A stretch of DNA of 64,000 nucleotides from Staphylococcus equorum (GCF_001747895.1 NZ_LNNB01000028.1:36199-100198); one strand, 5' to 3'; positions 32,142-42,015 are shown, numbered from the stretch's first letter. Notes: a model not told the origin generated them from the sequence alone. Made by a program: numbers and translations.

Positions 32142-34106
32142 ATGAAAATTTTAGCGATAACATCGTGTCCAAATGGGATAGCACACACGTATATGGCTCA
32201 AGAGAAATTAGAGCAAGCAGGTAAAGAAATGGGTGTAGACATTAAAGTAGAGACGCAGGGAGGCGTTGGTGCTGAAAATGTTTTGACAGCGAAAGAAATT
32301 AGAGAAGCGGATGGGATTATCATTGCCGCAGACCGCCAAGTAGATTTATCTCGATTTGATGGGAAATTATTAATTAATGAAAGTGTTCGAGAAGGTATTC
32401 ATAAACCACAAGAACTCATTCAACGTATTATCGATAAAGATGCGCACATACATCATGACGCTAATGCGACAGGCGCTTCTAATCAAGATGATGAAGAGCA
32501 AAAAAGCGGCGTGCAAATGATATATCAACATTTGATGAATGGTGTTTCATTTATGGTTCCATTTATCGTTGTTGGTGGACTGTTGATGGCGATTGCATTG
32601 ACTTTAGGGGGCAAAGCTACACCTGAAGGGTTAGTAATACCAGAAGATTCATTTTGGAAATCAATTGAAAATATTGGGAATTTAGCATTTAGCTTTATGG
32701 TTCCTATCTTAGCAGGTTATATTGCGGTAAGTATTGCAGATAAACCGGGACTTGTGCCAGGGATGATTGGTGGTGCGATTGCTGCTGATGGTAGTTTTTA
32801 TGGTAGTGACGCAGGCGCAGGATTTTTAGGTGGTATCGTAGCAGGTTTCATAGCGGGTTATATTGCAAAATGGATAAAAAATATTAAAATACCAAAAGTA
32901 ATGGCTCCAATTATGCCGATTATCATTATACCGATAATATCTTCACTTATCGTAGGGCTCATTTTTATTTTCTTAATTGGCGCACCGATTGCTAGTATTT
33001 TTGAAGGCTTAACGACATGGCTGAAAGGTATGCAAGGAACAAATATCGTGATTTTAGCGTTGATTATTGGCGCAATGATTGCTTTTGATATGGGTGGACC
33101 AGTAAATAAAGTTGCATTTCTATTTGGTTCAGCACTGATTGCTGAAGGAAACTATGCGGTAATGGGTATGGTTGCTGTTGCGGTATGTACACCACCTATT
33201 GGTCTAGGACTTGCAACATTTATCAACAAACGCAAGTTTAATAAAGGTGAAGTAGAAATGGGTAAAGCTTCATTTACAATGGGATTATTTGGTATAACGG
33301 AAGGTGCGATTCCTTTTGCTGCCCAAGATCCTTTACGTATTATACCTTCTAATATGATAGGAGCCATGATTGCTGCGGCGATTGCAGCAATTGGTGGTGT
33401 AGGTGATAGAGTAGCGCATGGTGGACCTATCGTAGCTGTGCTTGGTGGTATTGATCAAGTGCTTTGGTTCTTTATAGCAGTGATTGTAGGTAGTGTTGTG
33501 ACAATGTTCTCAGTATTGACACTAAGAAGAAAAACACCAGCAATAGCTGGAGATGCAGCGCATACAGACGCAGGAATGGCTGCGCAAACTCAGAATGATA
33601 CAGAAGTAGCAACGCAAAATAGCGCTGAAATAAGCGAAGATAAACAAGCAACAACAGATGACGAAATTGAAGTATTTCAGCAAGAGGTAATTGAAATATC
33701 AGAGAAGAAATTGACAAGAGACGAAGCAATTGAACATCTTGTAGGTCAATTAAATAAATATGATTATATTACAGATACGGAAAGACTGAAAGCAGACGTC
33801 TTAAAACGAGAAATGGAGTCGACAACGGCTATAGGCATGAATGTGGCAATTCCTCATGCTAAATCAGATGCAGTGAAAAAACCAATCGTAGCAGTTATGA
33901 ATAATAAACAAGGCGTGAATTGGGATAGCTTAGATGGCACATTACCAAAAATTGTTTTCTTAATTGCAGTACCAAGTGATAGTAGTGATACGCACTTGAA
34001 ATTGTTACAGCGTTTATCTAGAGCGCTAATGGATGATGATATCCGTCAAAGTTTAATCGATACAACACATACAGAACAAATATACGATATACTAAAAGAA
34101 ATATAA
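32142..34106 (+). CDS. PTS fructose/mannose-family EIIBCA transporter
   Basis: 654 aa from the ATG at 32142; the ATG at 32133 lies right against the AAGGAGG and would leave no spacing. Domain order: IIB (MKILAITSCPNGIAHTYMAQ, phospho-Cys 9) about 1-100; IIC about 125-465 with PFIVVGGLLMAIALTLGG, IAFDMGGPVNKVAFLFG and GLFGITEGAIPFAAQDPLR; an Ala/Thr/Gln/Glu-rich linker; then IIA (LTRDEAIEHLVGQL, phospho-His in NVAIPHAKSD). This is the B-C-A arrangement of FruA-like and ManP-like proteins. With manA downstream, mannose is a good guess (imported as mannose 6-phosphate), but fructose is possible. Confidence 0.9.
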   Translation: MKILAITSCPNGIAHTYMAQEKLEQAGKEMGVDIKVETQGGVGAENVLTAKEIREADGIIIAADRQVDLSRFDGKLLINESVREGIHKPQELIQRIIDKDAHIHHDANATGASNQDDEEQKSGVQMIYQHLMNGVSFMVPFIVVGGLLMAIALTLGGKATPEGLVIPEDSFWKSIENIGNLAFSFMVPILAGYIAVSIADKPGLVPGMIGGAIAADGSFYGSDAGAGFLGGIVAGFIAGYIAKWIKNIKIPKVMAPIMPIIIIPIISSLIVGLIFIFLIGAPIASIFEGLTTWLKGMQGTNIVILALIIGAMIAFDMGGPVNKVAFLFGSALIAEGNYAVMGMVAVAVCTPPIGLGLATFINKRKFNKGEVEMGKASFTMGLFGITEGAIPFAAQDPLRIIPSNMIGAMIAAAIAAIGGVGDRVAHGGPIVAVLGGIDQVLWFFIAVIVGSVVTMFSVLTLRRKTPAIAGDAAHTDAGMAAQTQNDTEVATQNSAEISEDKQATTDDEIEVFQQEVIEISEKKLTRDEAIEHLVGQLNKYDYITDTERLKADVLKREMESTTAIGMNVAIPHAKSDAVKKPIVAVMNNKQGVNWDSLDGTLPKIVFLIAVPSDSSDTHLKLLQRLSRALMDDDIRQSLIDTTHTEQIYDILKEI

Positions 34107-34122
34107 GTGGAGGTATGCGCAT

Positions 34123-35058
34123 ATGCCATTATTCTTACAACCCGTTTTTCAAGAACGTATATGGGGTGGTACGGCTTTAAAATCATTCAATTATGACATC
34201 CCTAATGAATATACAGGTGAATGTTGGGGGATTTCAGCACATCCCAATGGACCGAATATAATTGAGAATGGTAAACATAAAGGTAAAACATTAGAAACAG
34301 TATGGAATGAAGATAAAGCATTATTTGGTGAAACTGGAGATGCTAAATTTCCTTTATTAACGAAAATATTAGATGCAAACGATAAATTATCAGTTCAAGT
34401 CCATCCAAATGATGAATATGCACAAAAATATGAAGGTGAATATGGCAAAACAGAGTGTTGGTATATTCTAGATGCACAAGAAGATGCAGAGATTATTTAT
34501 GATGTAAACGCTAAAAATCAGGATGAATTAAATGAAATGATTGATCAACAACAATTTGATACCCTTTTTAAAACAGTAAAAGTACAAGCAGGAGATTTCT
34601 TCTATGTACCAGCTGGAACAGTACACGCTATTGGAAAAGGTATTATGATTTTAGAAACACAACAATCTTCGGATACGACATATAGAATATATGATTATGA
34701 TCGTGTAGATAAAGATGGAAACAAACGTGATTTGCACTTAGAACAGAGTAAAGCAGTAATTCATCTTTCAGAAGACTCACCTAATACAACGCCAATACAT
34801 GAAAATATCCAAGGACAGCAGTACACACAATTTGTGTCCAATGATTTTTTCACAGTTGAACGTTGGATAATCGATGGTAACTTAAATTATAGAAAACCGC
34901 AGGACTACTGTCTTGTTTCAATTGTTGAAGGCAGCGGACAAATCACTGTAGACGGAAGCGACTACAGTTTAAACAAAGGTACGCACTTTATACTGACAAC
35001 AGAAGACGATGAGATTCAATTTAATGGTGACATGACGATGATTGTCAGCCATGTATAA
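34123..35058 (+). CDS. manA: Mannose-6-phosphate isomerase, class I
   Basis: 311 aa. Converts mannose 6-phosphate to fructose 6-phosphate with zinc. FQERIWGGTALKSFNYDIP at the start, WGISAHPNG, LSVQVHPNDEYA (metal-binding Gln/His) and FYVPAGTVHAIGKGIMILE are class I type signatures of the short Firmicute form. It follows the PTS gene by 16 bp with a GGAGG site, making the PTS-manA pair a likely mannose utilisation unit. Confidence 0.9.
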   Translation: MPLFLQPVFQERIWGGTALKSFNYDIPNEYTGECWGISAHPNGPNIIENGKHKGKTLETVWNEDKALFGETGDAKFPLLTKILDANDKLSVQVHPNDEYAQKYEGEYGKTECWYILDAQEDAEIIYDVNAKNQDELNEMIDQQQFDTLFKTVKVQAGDFFYVPAGTVHAIGKGIMILETQQSSDTTYRIYDYDRVDKDGNKRDLHLEQSKAVIHLSEDSPNTTPIHENIQGQQYTQFVSNDFFTVERWIIDGNLNYRKPQDYCLVSIVEGSGQITVDGSDYSLNKGTHFILTTEDDEIQFNGDMTMIVSHV

Positions 35059-35060
35059 AT

Positions 35061-35124
35061 AAGGAGAGGCGAGATGAATTTGATTTGTCACAAGGCAAAT
35101 TGGTTTTGTCTGTGCCTCTTTTTA
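35061..35124 (+). terminator. Terminator after manA
   Basis: AGAGGC near 35064 pairs with GCCTCT near 35114, followed by TTTTT; inner complementarity is imperfect. It may allow some read-through to the ROK kinase gene. A 23-codon reading frame with a strong ribosome binding site (35074-35145) overlaps it. Confidence 0.55.
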
Positions 35125-35167
35125 TACATAATTAAGATAAAATAATAAATGATGGAGTTGGTGCTTG

Positions 35168-36064
35168 ATGTTGAAAATTTGTGTTGATATTGGAGGAACT
35201 AAAACGATTGTTGGGCTTATCAATGAAGAGTTAGAAATCGTAGCGAGTCAAAAATTTAAAACGAATAAAGATGTGCCAGAAAAGGAATTCAATGAAATTA
35301 TAAGTCTGGCGAATGACTATATAACAAATTATAAGGACGTCGATAAGACTGTTTTAAATATTGCGATGCCAGGGCCGTGTGATTATACTCAAGGCTTATT
35401 TTTAAACCCACCTAATTTGCAAAAATATAATGGATTTAATACGGGTGCTTATATAACGCAGAATAGTGAATTTAAACCACAATTTGTTAATGATACGGAT
35501 GCTGCAATTTTAGCAGAACATCAGTATATAAAAGCACAAACTGAGGATTTCATTTATTTAACGATTAGTACAGGTGTTGGCATGGCCTATATGAAACAAG
35601 GACAATTAGTTTCTGGCGTTGACGGAAACTTTGGTGAGATTGGCCATACAGTAATTAAAAGTGATAGCAGTTACCAATGTCCTGTCTGTAAGCAATATGG
35701 CTGTGTTGAAAATGAAATTTCCGGGTTAGCGATTAGCAGAAAAGCGAGTGATATTTTACAAAGAGAAGTGAATACGAAAGAAGCAATTGAAATGTATGTT
35801 CAAGGGGAAGATGAAGCAATAATTCAAATGATTGAAGAAGTGTTAAAACTAACTCAACAACTGTGTACAAATTTATTTAGTGTATTTAATATTTATCATA
35901 TTGTATTAGGTGGTGGCGTGACACAAAGTGCATTGCCTTATAAAGAAAGTATAGAAACATATGTAAAAGCACATCATTTAATACGCAATAGTCCGATTAG
36001 TATTAAAATAAGTGACTTAGAAGCTAATGTATTAACGGGTTTATATTTTGTGAATGAATCCTAA
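35168..36064 (+). CDS. ROK-family sugar kinase
   Basis: 298 aa from the ATG at 35168 with GGAG 10 bases upstream. ICVDIGGTKTIVGLINEEL is the N-terminal phosphate-binding motif, FVNDTDAAILAEH and TISTGVGMAYM give the catalytic region, and CPVCKQYGCVENEISG is the ROK zinc motif. There is no HTH domain, so this is a kinase rather than a repressor. Location after PTS and manA suggests a hexose substrate (glucose, fructose, mannose or an N-acetylated sugar); which one is not determinable. Confidence 0.82.
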   Translation: MLKICVDIGGTKTIVGLINEELEIVASQKFKTNKDVPEKEFNEIISLANDYITNYKDVDKTVLNIAMPGPCDYTQGLFLNPPNLQKYNGFNTGAYITQNSEFKPQFVNDTDAAILAEHQYIKAQTEDFIYLTISTGVGMAYMKQGQLVSGVDGNFGEIGHTVIKSDSSYQCPVCKQYGCVENEISGLAISRKASDILQREVNTKEAIEMYVQGEDEAIIQMIEEVLKLTQQLCTNLFSVFNIYHIVLGGGVTQSALPYKESIETYVKAHHLIRNSPISIKISDLEANVLTGLYFVNES

Positions 36065-36065
36065 T

Positions 36066-36151
36066 AAAAGACTACACATGTATTGTATTACTATCAAATA
36101 ACGTTTTTATAAACCTATTTGAAGTGTATAGCAATAGTGTGTAGTCTTTTT
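36066..36151. terminator. Long convergent terminator
   Basis: AAAAGACTACACA (from 36066) pairs with TGTGTAGTCTTTT (to 36150), with partial inner pairing between TATTG and CAATA. It reaches the stop codon region of the leftward exporter gene. Confidence 0.7.
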
Positions 36152-36608
36152 AAAGTTTATTTCTTTTAATAGCTAAGTATTTTCGTATATTCAATGTTTT
36201 AGATAATTGATCTGAAATCAACAAACCTAAAGCAATTGCACCTGCTATCAAAATAGCGCGAATGAATGTGTTAGTCGCGTCAGTAAAATTAAGCGTAACG
36301 AGCTGTTGTGTCGCACTGAAAGCAATACTACCTGGAACAAGTGGAATAATGCCAGGGATCATAAATAGCACAACAGGCGCTTTATATATTCGACTCATAG
36401 TATGGCTGATTAAACCTAGTGTTAAACTACCTAATAAACTTGTATATATTGTATCCATTTGTCCGTGCTCGCTTAAAATAAAATGGACGATATAACCCAT
36501 GGCTCCAGCAAATCCAGCAGGAAGAAATACCTTTTTATGCGAATCGTAAATCACGTTGAAGAAATAGGAGGCGCTGAAACTGCATAAGAATGTAATTAAA
36601 ATAGTCAT
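36150..36608 (-). CDS. Threonine/serine exporter, ThrE C-terminal-half protein (YjjB type)
   Basis: 152 aa, five hydrophobic helices, with VFLPAGFAGAMGYIVHF, TLTLGLISH-like and MIPGIIPLVPGSIAFSATQQ motifs of the DUF3815/YjjB half of ThrE exporters. It lies 12 bp after its partner gene in an operon with AAGGAGG. The two halves are separate genes here rather than fused as in Corynebacterium ThrE. Confidence 0.8.
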   Translation of the reverse strand: MTILITFLCSFSASYFFNVIYDSHKKVFLPAGFAGAMGYIVHFILSEHGQMDTIYTSLLGSLTLGLISHTMSRIYKAPVVLFMIPGIIPLVPGSIAFSATQQLVTLNFTDATNTFIRAILIAGAIALGLLISDQLSKTLNIRKYLAIKRNKL

Positions 36609-36620
36609 GAAGAATCCTCC

Positions 36621-37373
36621 TTAAAATAGTGAATACGCAATTGCTATGCCTGAACCAATCGCAAAAGCAATAACTAATGCTTCTAAAAATTTTGCTGTAA
36701 ACATAAGCATGTGACGGCCAAATAAATCTTGTATTGCGGTTGTTATTAATACGCCAGGAACGATTGGCATAACTGAAGCAAGCATGGCAGGTCCAAACAT
36801 ATTATCAACATTGAATAATTTAGACCCAAAGATAACGATTGTTCCTATTACAAAAGAGGCTACAAATTCAGGGATAAACATAGTCAGTGACTTGCTATGC
36901 ATAAATTCTACAATTAAAAATCCTGTAGCACCAGCTATGATTGCGGTAATCGCATCTGGCCATGTACCATTTTGTAAATATAAAAAGCTCAGCGAGATAA
37001 TGCCAGCTGCTATCCCTTTCTTCCACAGTGGAATTGTTACTGATGTGCGATCTATATTTTTTAAAAGGTCGTAAGCTTCTTCTATAGATAATTGATTACT
37101 TGTGAGTTTCCGTGAAATTGCGTTAACTTGAAATATTTTCAATAAGTTGGTGGTATTTTTATTAATACGCAAAATGCGTGTATCGTGTTCTTCACTTAGT
37201 GAAAAGTTGATGAACACATTTATGACATATCCTTGGCTATTGTAATAGCCCATACAAATTGCTATACGACGCATAGTATCTTCAACCCGTGATACTTCAG
37301 CGCCAGAAGACAAAAGTATTTTACCGGTAAGTAATATGACATTCATGGTTATTTTATCTTTTTGATTATCCAA
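36621..37373 (-). CDS. Threonine/serine exporter, ThrE N-terminal-half protein (YjjP type)
   Basis: About 250 aa. I start it at a TTG at 37373, seven bases after GGAGG; the frame extends to a GTG at 37388, but that lies in the ribosome binding site. GKILLSSGAEVSRVEDTMRRIA is the DUF1212/ThrE signature, and several transmembrane helices follow in the second half (PIVPGVLITTAIQDLFGRHM). It should form an amino acid or small-acid exporter with the next gene. Confidence 0.8.
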   Translation of the reverse strand: MDNQKDKITMNVILLTGKILLSSGAEVSRVEDTMRRIAICMGYYNSQGYVINVFINFSLSEEHDTRILRINKNTTNLLKIFQVNAISRKLTSNQLSIEEAYDLLKNIDRTSVTIPLWKKGIAAGIISLSFLYLQNGTWPDAITAIIAGATGFLIVEFMHSKSLTMFIPEFVASFVIGTIVIFGSKLFNVDNMFGPAMLASVMPIVPGVLITTAIQDLFGRHMLMFTAKFLEALVIAFAIGSGIAIAYSLF

Positions 37374-37534
37374 ACATGCACCTCCCACTTATTGAACAAT
37401 TATTGTTATTATCCCAATATTAATTAACAAACACAAAGGTAAATATCGTTATTAATAGAAAACAGGAGTTTAAATATAAAATTTACACACGCAGGAGTCT
37501 TCGGTTTGTGTGACGAAATAATAGCGCGCAGTCT

Positions 37535-37570
37535 AAAAACGCCCAAACAAATTAAGGTTGGGCGTTTTTG
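37535..37570 (-). terminator. Terminator after metY
   Basis: AAAAACGCCCAA (37535-37546) pairs with TTGGGCGTTTTT (37558-37569). On the minus strand it is a strong stem with a T tail, directly downstream of the leftward metY. Confidence 0.88.
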
Positions 37571-37630
37571 ATGTTATATATTTTTAGAGTGTGAACTAGA
37601 TTCTTAGCATCACTAAGGAAATTTTTTTCA

Positions 37631-38917
37631 TTAATTTCCAAGTGATGCTTTAAAACCTTTATCAAGATCTGAAATGATGTCTTCTACTTTTTCTGTTCCA
37701 ACTGATAATCTTACAAGTTCTGGAAGTACACCTGAAGCTTTTTGTTCTTCTGGTGACAATTGTAAGTGTGTTGTGCTTGCAGGATGAATAATTAATGATT
37801 TAGAATCACCAACGTTTGCAACGTGTGAGAATAAATCTAATCCTTCAACAAAATTAGCAATATCGTCTACTGAACCATCAACTCCAAATGTAAGTATAGC
37901 GCCTTGTCCATCTGGTAGATATTTTTGAGCTAATTCATTGTAAGCATTGTTTTCTAAACCTGGATAGTTCACCCATGTTACGTTTGGATGTTTTTCTAAG
38001 TATTGTGCGATACGTAAAGCATTTTCTGAATGACGTTCCATACGTAGATGCAATGTTTCTAAACCAATCAAGAATTCATGAACATTGAAAGGTGATACAG
38101 ATGCACCTAAATCACGTAATAATTGAACACGTGCTTTAGTGATATATGCAGCTTCTCCTACATCTTTCGCATAAGACACGCCATGATAACTAGGGTCTGG
38201 TTCAACTAAGCCAGGGAATTTACCGTTATCCCAATTGAATTTACCACTATCAACAATGACACCACCGATTGAAGTACCATGTCCACCAATAAATTTAGTA
38301 GCTGAATGAACAATAATGTCAGCACCATACTCAAACGGACGTAATAAATAAGGCGTTGGGAATGTATTGTCAACAATTAATGGAACACCATTATCATGTG
38401 CAATATCTGCAACAGCTTCTATATCTAGAACATCAATACGAGGGTTGCCAATTGTTTCTGCATAAACAACTTTCGTTTTATCTGTAATAGCATTTTTAAA
38501 GTTTTCAGGATTGCTAGGATCTACAAAATGGACTTTAATGCCTAATTTTTTGAATGTCACTTTTAATAAATTATATGTACCACCGTATAAGTTTGAAGAA
38601 GCAACAATTTCGTCACCTGTTTCAACGATGTTTAATAATGCGAGATGTATTGCAGCTTGTCCTGAAGCAGTAGCTAAAGCGCCAACGCCTCCTTCTAGAG
38701 CCGTGATGCGTTCTTCAAAGACATTTTGTGTTGGATTCATAATTCTCGTGTAAATATTACCGTCTTCTTGTAGCGAAAATAATTTTTGTGCATGGTCTGT
38801 ACTATCAAATACATAACTCGTTGTTTGGTGGATAGGTACTGCACGTGATTTTGAATCATCCACTTGTTGACCGCCATGAATTGATAATGTGTCTAAATGC
38901 CATGAATTCTGACTCAT
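37631..38917 (-). CDS. metY: O-acetylhomoserine/O-acetylserine sulfhydrylase
   Basis: 428 aa from 38917 ([20 protein letters not shown]) with AGGAGG upstream; the frame open to 38968 adds an unlikely N-terminus. Cys/Met-metabolism PLP enzyme with [17 protein letters not shown] and the PLP Lys in [19 protein letters not shown]. The long insert and length near 430 residues distinguish MetY from the ~380-residue MetB/MccB type. It would make homocysteine from O-acetylhomoserine and sulfide. It is divergent from mccAB with a shared 220-bp regulatory region. Confidence 0.88.
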   Translation of the reverse strand: MSQNSWHLDTLSIHGGQQVDDSKSRAVPIHQTTSYVFDSTDHAQKLFSLQEDGNIYTRIMNPTQNVFEERITALEGGVGALATASGQAAIHLALLNIVETGDEIVASSNLYGGTYNLLKVTFKKLGIKVHFVDPSNPENFKNAITDKTKVVYAETIGNPRIDVLDIEAVADIAHDNGVPLIVDNTFPTPYLLRPFEYGADIIVHSATKFIGGHGTSIGGVIVDSGKFNWDNGKFPGLVEPDPSYHGVSYAKDVGEAAYITKARVQLLRDLGASVSPFNVHEFLIGLETLHLRMERHSENALRIAQYLEKHPNVTWVNYPGLENNAYNELAQKYLPDGQGAILTFGVDGSVDDIANFVEGLDLFSHVANVGDSKSLIIHPASTTHLQLSPEEQKASGVLPELVRLSVGTEKVEDIISDLDKGFKASLGN

Positions 38918-38958
38918 AATGTAAATCCTCCTATAAATTTGAATTTTCTGATAACTAA

Positions 38959-38981
38959 CACTATACAAGAGCTATATAGTG
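38959..38981. promoter_or_regulatory. CACTATA-N9-TATAGTG inverted repeat, candidate sulfur operator
   Basis: A 7-bp inverted repeat between the divergent metY and mccAB genes, about 40 bp upstream of the metY start. CymR, the cysteine repressor, controls mccAB in staphylococci, but I cannot show that this sequence is its site. Confidence 0.35.
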
Positions 38982-39140
38982 AATTCAAGTATTCTTATTA
39001 AAAAAGTAAGGATTTATTTTAAGTGTTTTGCAATATTTTAATTATAAAATTTGCAAAAAGGGCTGAAACTATTTATAATTCATATCAGTATAGTAGGGAA
39101 TAAACAAAACATTAAAAACACCTGTGTGTGGAGGACTATA

Positions 39141-40040
39141 ATGATTGCATATGATTTAATCGGCAATACACCTATGGTATTATTAAAATCTTTTAGTAAT
39201 GAGGATGTTCAAATTTATGCTAAATTAGAACAATTCAATCCTGGCGGCAGTATTAAAGATAGACTTGGAAAGTATTTAATTGAAAAAGCTTTAGAGAACA
39301 ACTTAATACAAAAAGGTGGAACTGTAGTAGAGGCATCAGCAGGCAATACGGGTATTGGCGTAGCTATTGCAGCTAACCATCATAATATAAATGCAGTGAT
39401 TTTTGCACCTGAAGGTTTTGCAGAAGAAAAAATATCCATTATTAAAGCTTTAGGTGCTGAGGTTAGAAGAACTGAGAAAGTATTAGGCATGCAAGGTGCT
39501 CAAGAAGCAGCAAAGCAATTTGAATTGCAAACGGACGCACTTTATTTAAATCAATTTGAATCTGCTAACAACCCGAAAGCATATTTAGAAACGTTGGGTA
39601 AAGAAATTACAGAAAAATTGCCTGAAGTAGATTATTTTGTAGCTGGTATAGGTTCAGGCGGTACATTTACAGGTGTGGCAGAACATTTAACTTCATTTAA
39701 TGTAGAGAATGTCATTGTTGAGCCAGAAGGTTCTATATTAAGTGGAGGAGCTCAACACGCCCATGATATTGAAGGCATCGGTTCTGAAAAGTGGCCTCAG
39801 TTTTTACCTGAATCCTTAGTTTCTGATATTGTGAAAGTGTCTGATAAAGACGCTTTTGAAAATGTAGCATTATTGGCAAAACGAGAAGGCTTACTTGTAG
39901 GAAGTTCCTCTGGTGCAGTCTTACAAGGTGCATTAGAAGTAAAAAAACATATCAATAGTGGCATTATAGTAACGATTTTTCCTGATGGTAGTGATCGATA
40001 CATGTCACAAAAAATCTTTAATTATAAGGAGAATCATTAA
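39141..40040 (+). CDS. mccA: Cysteine synthase/cystathionine beta-synthase family protein
   Basis: 299 aa from 39141, with TGGAGGAC 6 bases upstream; the frame open from 39051 lacks a start signal. PLP enzyme: NPGGSIKDRLGKYL has the PLP Lys (residue 39), ASAGNTGIGVAIAA the phosphate loop, and VGSSSGAVLQGA the C-terminal Ser loop. The order with the overlapping MccB gene matches the mccAB reverse transsulfuration operon, making cystathionine (or cysteine from O-acetylserine) out of homocysteine. A plain cysteine synthase role is less likely, because that gene (cysK) normally stands alone. Confidence 0.85.
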   Translation: MIAYDLIGNTPMVLLKSFSNEDVQIYAKLEQFNPGGSIKDRLGKYLIEKALENNLIQKGGTVVEASAGNTGIGVAIAANHHNINAVIFAPEGFAEEKISIIKALGAEVRRTEKVLGMQGAQEAAKQFELQTDALYLNQFESANNPKAYLETLGKEITEKLPEVDYFVAGIGSGGTFTGVAEHLTSFNVENVIVEPEGSILSGGAQHAHDIEGIGSEKWPQFLPESLVSDIVKVSDKDAFENVALLAKREGLLVGSSSGAVLQGALEVKKHINSGIIVTIFPDGSDRYMSQKIFNYKENH

Positions 40041-41185
40041 TGAATAAAAAAACACAATTAATTCACGGCGGATCTACTACTGATCCATATACAGGTGCAG
40101 TAACTACACCAATTTATCAAACAAGTACATTTATGCAAGACGACATCGGTGATATGAGACAGGGATATGAATATTCTCGTTCAGCTAATCCAACACGTAG
40201 TTCATTAGAAGGCCTTATTGCTGATTTAGAACATGGTCAATATGGTTATGCATTTGGTTCTGGTATGGCAGCCATATCTGCAGTAATCATGTTATTAGAC
40301 GAAGGTGATCATTTATTAATAAATTCCGACGTTTATGGCGGCACATACAGAGCACTAACAAAAGTATTTTCACGTTTTGGAATAAAAGCAGATTTCATAG
40401 ATACAACACATATAGATGAAGTGGAACAATATATTAAACCAGAAACAAAAATGTTATATATTGAAACACCATCAAACCCATTGTTACGAGTAACAGATAT
40501 TAAAAAATCAGCAGAAATTGCACAGAAACATAATTTGATATCAGTTGTTGATAATACATTTATGACACCCTATTTCCAAAACCCATTAACATTGGGTATT
40601 GATATCGTATTGCATTCAGCTACAAAATACATTGGTGGTCATAGTGATGTTGTTTCTGGTCTAGTTGCTACAAATGATGAGGACCTAGCTGAGCGTATTG
40701 GATTTATTCAAAATTCAACAGGTGGCGTGTTGGGACCACAAGATAGTTATTTATTAATTCGTGGTATTAAAACATTAGGGCTAAGAATGGAGCAAGTACA
40801 ACGTAACGCACTTTCAATTATTGAAATGTTGCAACAACATCCAAATGTTAAACAAGTATTCCATCCAAGTATCGCTGAACATTTAAACCATGATATCCAC
40901 GAAGCACAATCAGAAGGACATACTGGTGTTGTTGCTTTTGAAGTTGAGGATATAGAAAGCGCCAAAGCAGTTATTCGTGAATCACAATATTTCACATTAG
41001 CTGAAAGTTTAGGCGCAGTAGAAAGTTTAATTTCTGTACCAGCATTAATGACACATGCATCTATTCCTAAAGACATTCGTGCCAAAGAAGGTATTGCAGA
41101 TGGTCTAATTCGTCTCTCAGTTGGAATTGAAGACACTGAAGATTTAGTAACAGATTTAAAACAAGCTTTAGATCACTTAAACTAA
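40040..41185 (+). CDS. mccB: Cystathionine gamma-lyase / homocysteine gamma-lyase
   Basis: 381 aa. Shares one base with the mccA stop (TAATG), so it is translationally coupled. PLP enzyme with YEYSRSANPTRSSLEGLIADLE, VVDNTFMTPYFQNPLTLGID and the PLP Lys196 in LHSATKYIGGHSDV; LIRLSVGIEDTEDLVTDL is the C-terminal family signature. It should split cystathionine to cysteine, completing methionine-to-cysteine conversion with MccA. Cystathionine gamma-synthase (MetB) is the main alternative and is disfavoured by the mccA partner. Confidence 0.86.
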   Translation: MNKKTQLIHGGSTTDPYTGAVTTPIYQTSTFMQDDIGDMRQGYEYSRSANPTRSSLEGLIADLEHGQYGYAFGSGMAAISAVIMLLDEGDHLLINSDVYGGTYRALTKVFSRFGIKADFIDTTHIDEVEQYIKPETKMLYIETPSNPLLRVTDIKKSAEIAQKHNLISVVDNTFMTPYFQNPLTLGIDIVLHSATKYIGGHSDVVSGLVATNDEDLAERIGFIQNSTGGVLGPQDSYLLIRGIKTLGLRMEQVQRNALSIIEMLQQHPNVKQVFHPSIAEHLNHDIHEAQSEGHTGVVAFEVEDIESAKAVIRESQYFTLAESLGAVESLISVPALMTHASIPKDIRAKEGIADGLIRLSVGIEDTEDLVTDLKQALDHLN

Positions 41186-41190
41186 TTAAT

Positions 41191-41226
41191 AAGAGAGCCT
41201 CTAATCATTTAGAGGCTCTCTTTGTT
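41191..41226 (+). terminator. Terminator of mccAB
   Basis: AAGAGAGCCTCTAA (41191-41204) pairs perfectly with TTAGAGGCTCTCTT (41209-41222), followed by TGTT. Confidence 0.88.
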
Positions 41227-41349
41227 ATATAAGATAATATTTTGTTGTGTTATCAATATGATACTGTTTGGAGTCTTTGCCTGCCATATTGAGAAATGCT
41301 TACTGAATCTAAATTTAGATTCAATAAAAGTCTTCTAAGTATCGCATAG

Positions 41350-41820
41350 TTATTTTCTAGGTATACTAATCACATGACCGAGTTGTTTAGGTACCTCGAA
41401 AGATTGTTGACTATCAAAATAAGCTTTGATTTTATCATAAACAGGTTGAGGAAAATTCATGCTGCGGCGTGTTTGATTACTTACACCCATCATAATCACT
41501 TCATATGTAGCGTTACGTTCGTCTTGCTGATTATACATTGTTAAGAAGAGGTGAACTCTTTTTGCATCATAATCATAAATGCGCACTTTAATATAAAACG
41601 AATCATCTAGTAATAATTCCTTTAAAAATGAAATATGCGCTTCCATACTAAATATCGTTACTTCTTGATTAGGACGATATGAAATTGATAAATCTACAGA
41701 TTCAAAGAAACCAACAACTGCATCGCTGAAAATTGAATAATATTGTGCGTCGTGCATATGGTTGTTACGGTCAATCCAAGATGGTTGTACAGTATTTCTA
41801 TATATGTATTCTTCTACCAT
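41350..41820 (-). CDS. Hotdog-fold acyl-CoA thioesterase family protein
   Basis: 156 aa. WIDRNNHMHDAQYYSIFSDA is the hotdog motif with the Asp/His-containing N-terminal turn (compare W-x-D-x-x-x-H-x-N in YbgC/4HBT proteins), followed by FSMEAHISFLKELLLDDSFY. It resembles thioesterases linked to carnitine/betainyl-CoA metabolism, though no carnitine genes are adjacent. AGGAGTGG precedes the start. Single-gene unit; substrate unknown. Confidence 0.72.
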   Translation of the reverse strand: MVEEYIYRNTVQPSWIDRNNHMHDAQYYSIFSDAVVGFFESVDLSISYRPNQEVTIFSMEAHISFLKELLLDDSFYIKVRIYDYDAKRVHLFLTMYNQQDERNATYEVIMMGVSNQTRRSMNFPQPVYDKIKAYFDSQQSFEVPKQLGHVISIPRK

Positions 41821-42015
41821 GAGACCACTCCTATAATTATCTTTTAATATTGGACTACATAATTGTATCAGTTTTATAGTGAAAAGTTTAAAAATTTGTT
41901 TTCTCTATAATGATATTATTATTAGTCGTAAAGTGCGTATTATATAATGTAAATACCATCAAGGATAAGTGTTTTTAGCGGTTTGAAAATTAAAGCCAAG
42001 TGAGTTACTATGAAT
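41821..42015. other. AT-rich spacer upstream of the YkvI-like gene
   Basis: Part of a 340-bp gap. I see no gene and no clear RNA motif; TATAAT-like stretches near 41910-41950 could serve either flanking gene. Confidence 0.5.

Noticed and set aside
38918..39140. T-box or S-box leader in front of metY or mccA
   Set aside because: No S-box core, no T-box NGGUGGNA-type element, and no leader terminator is visible in this region.
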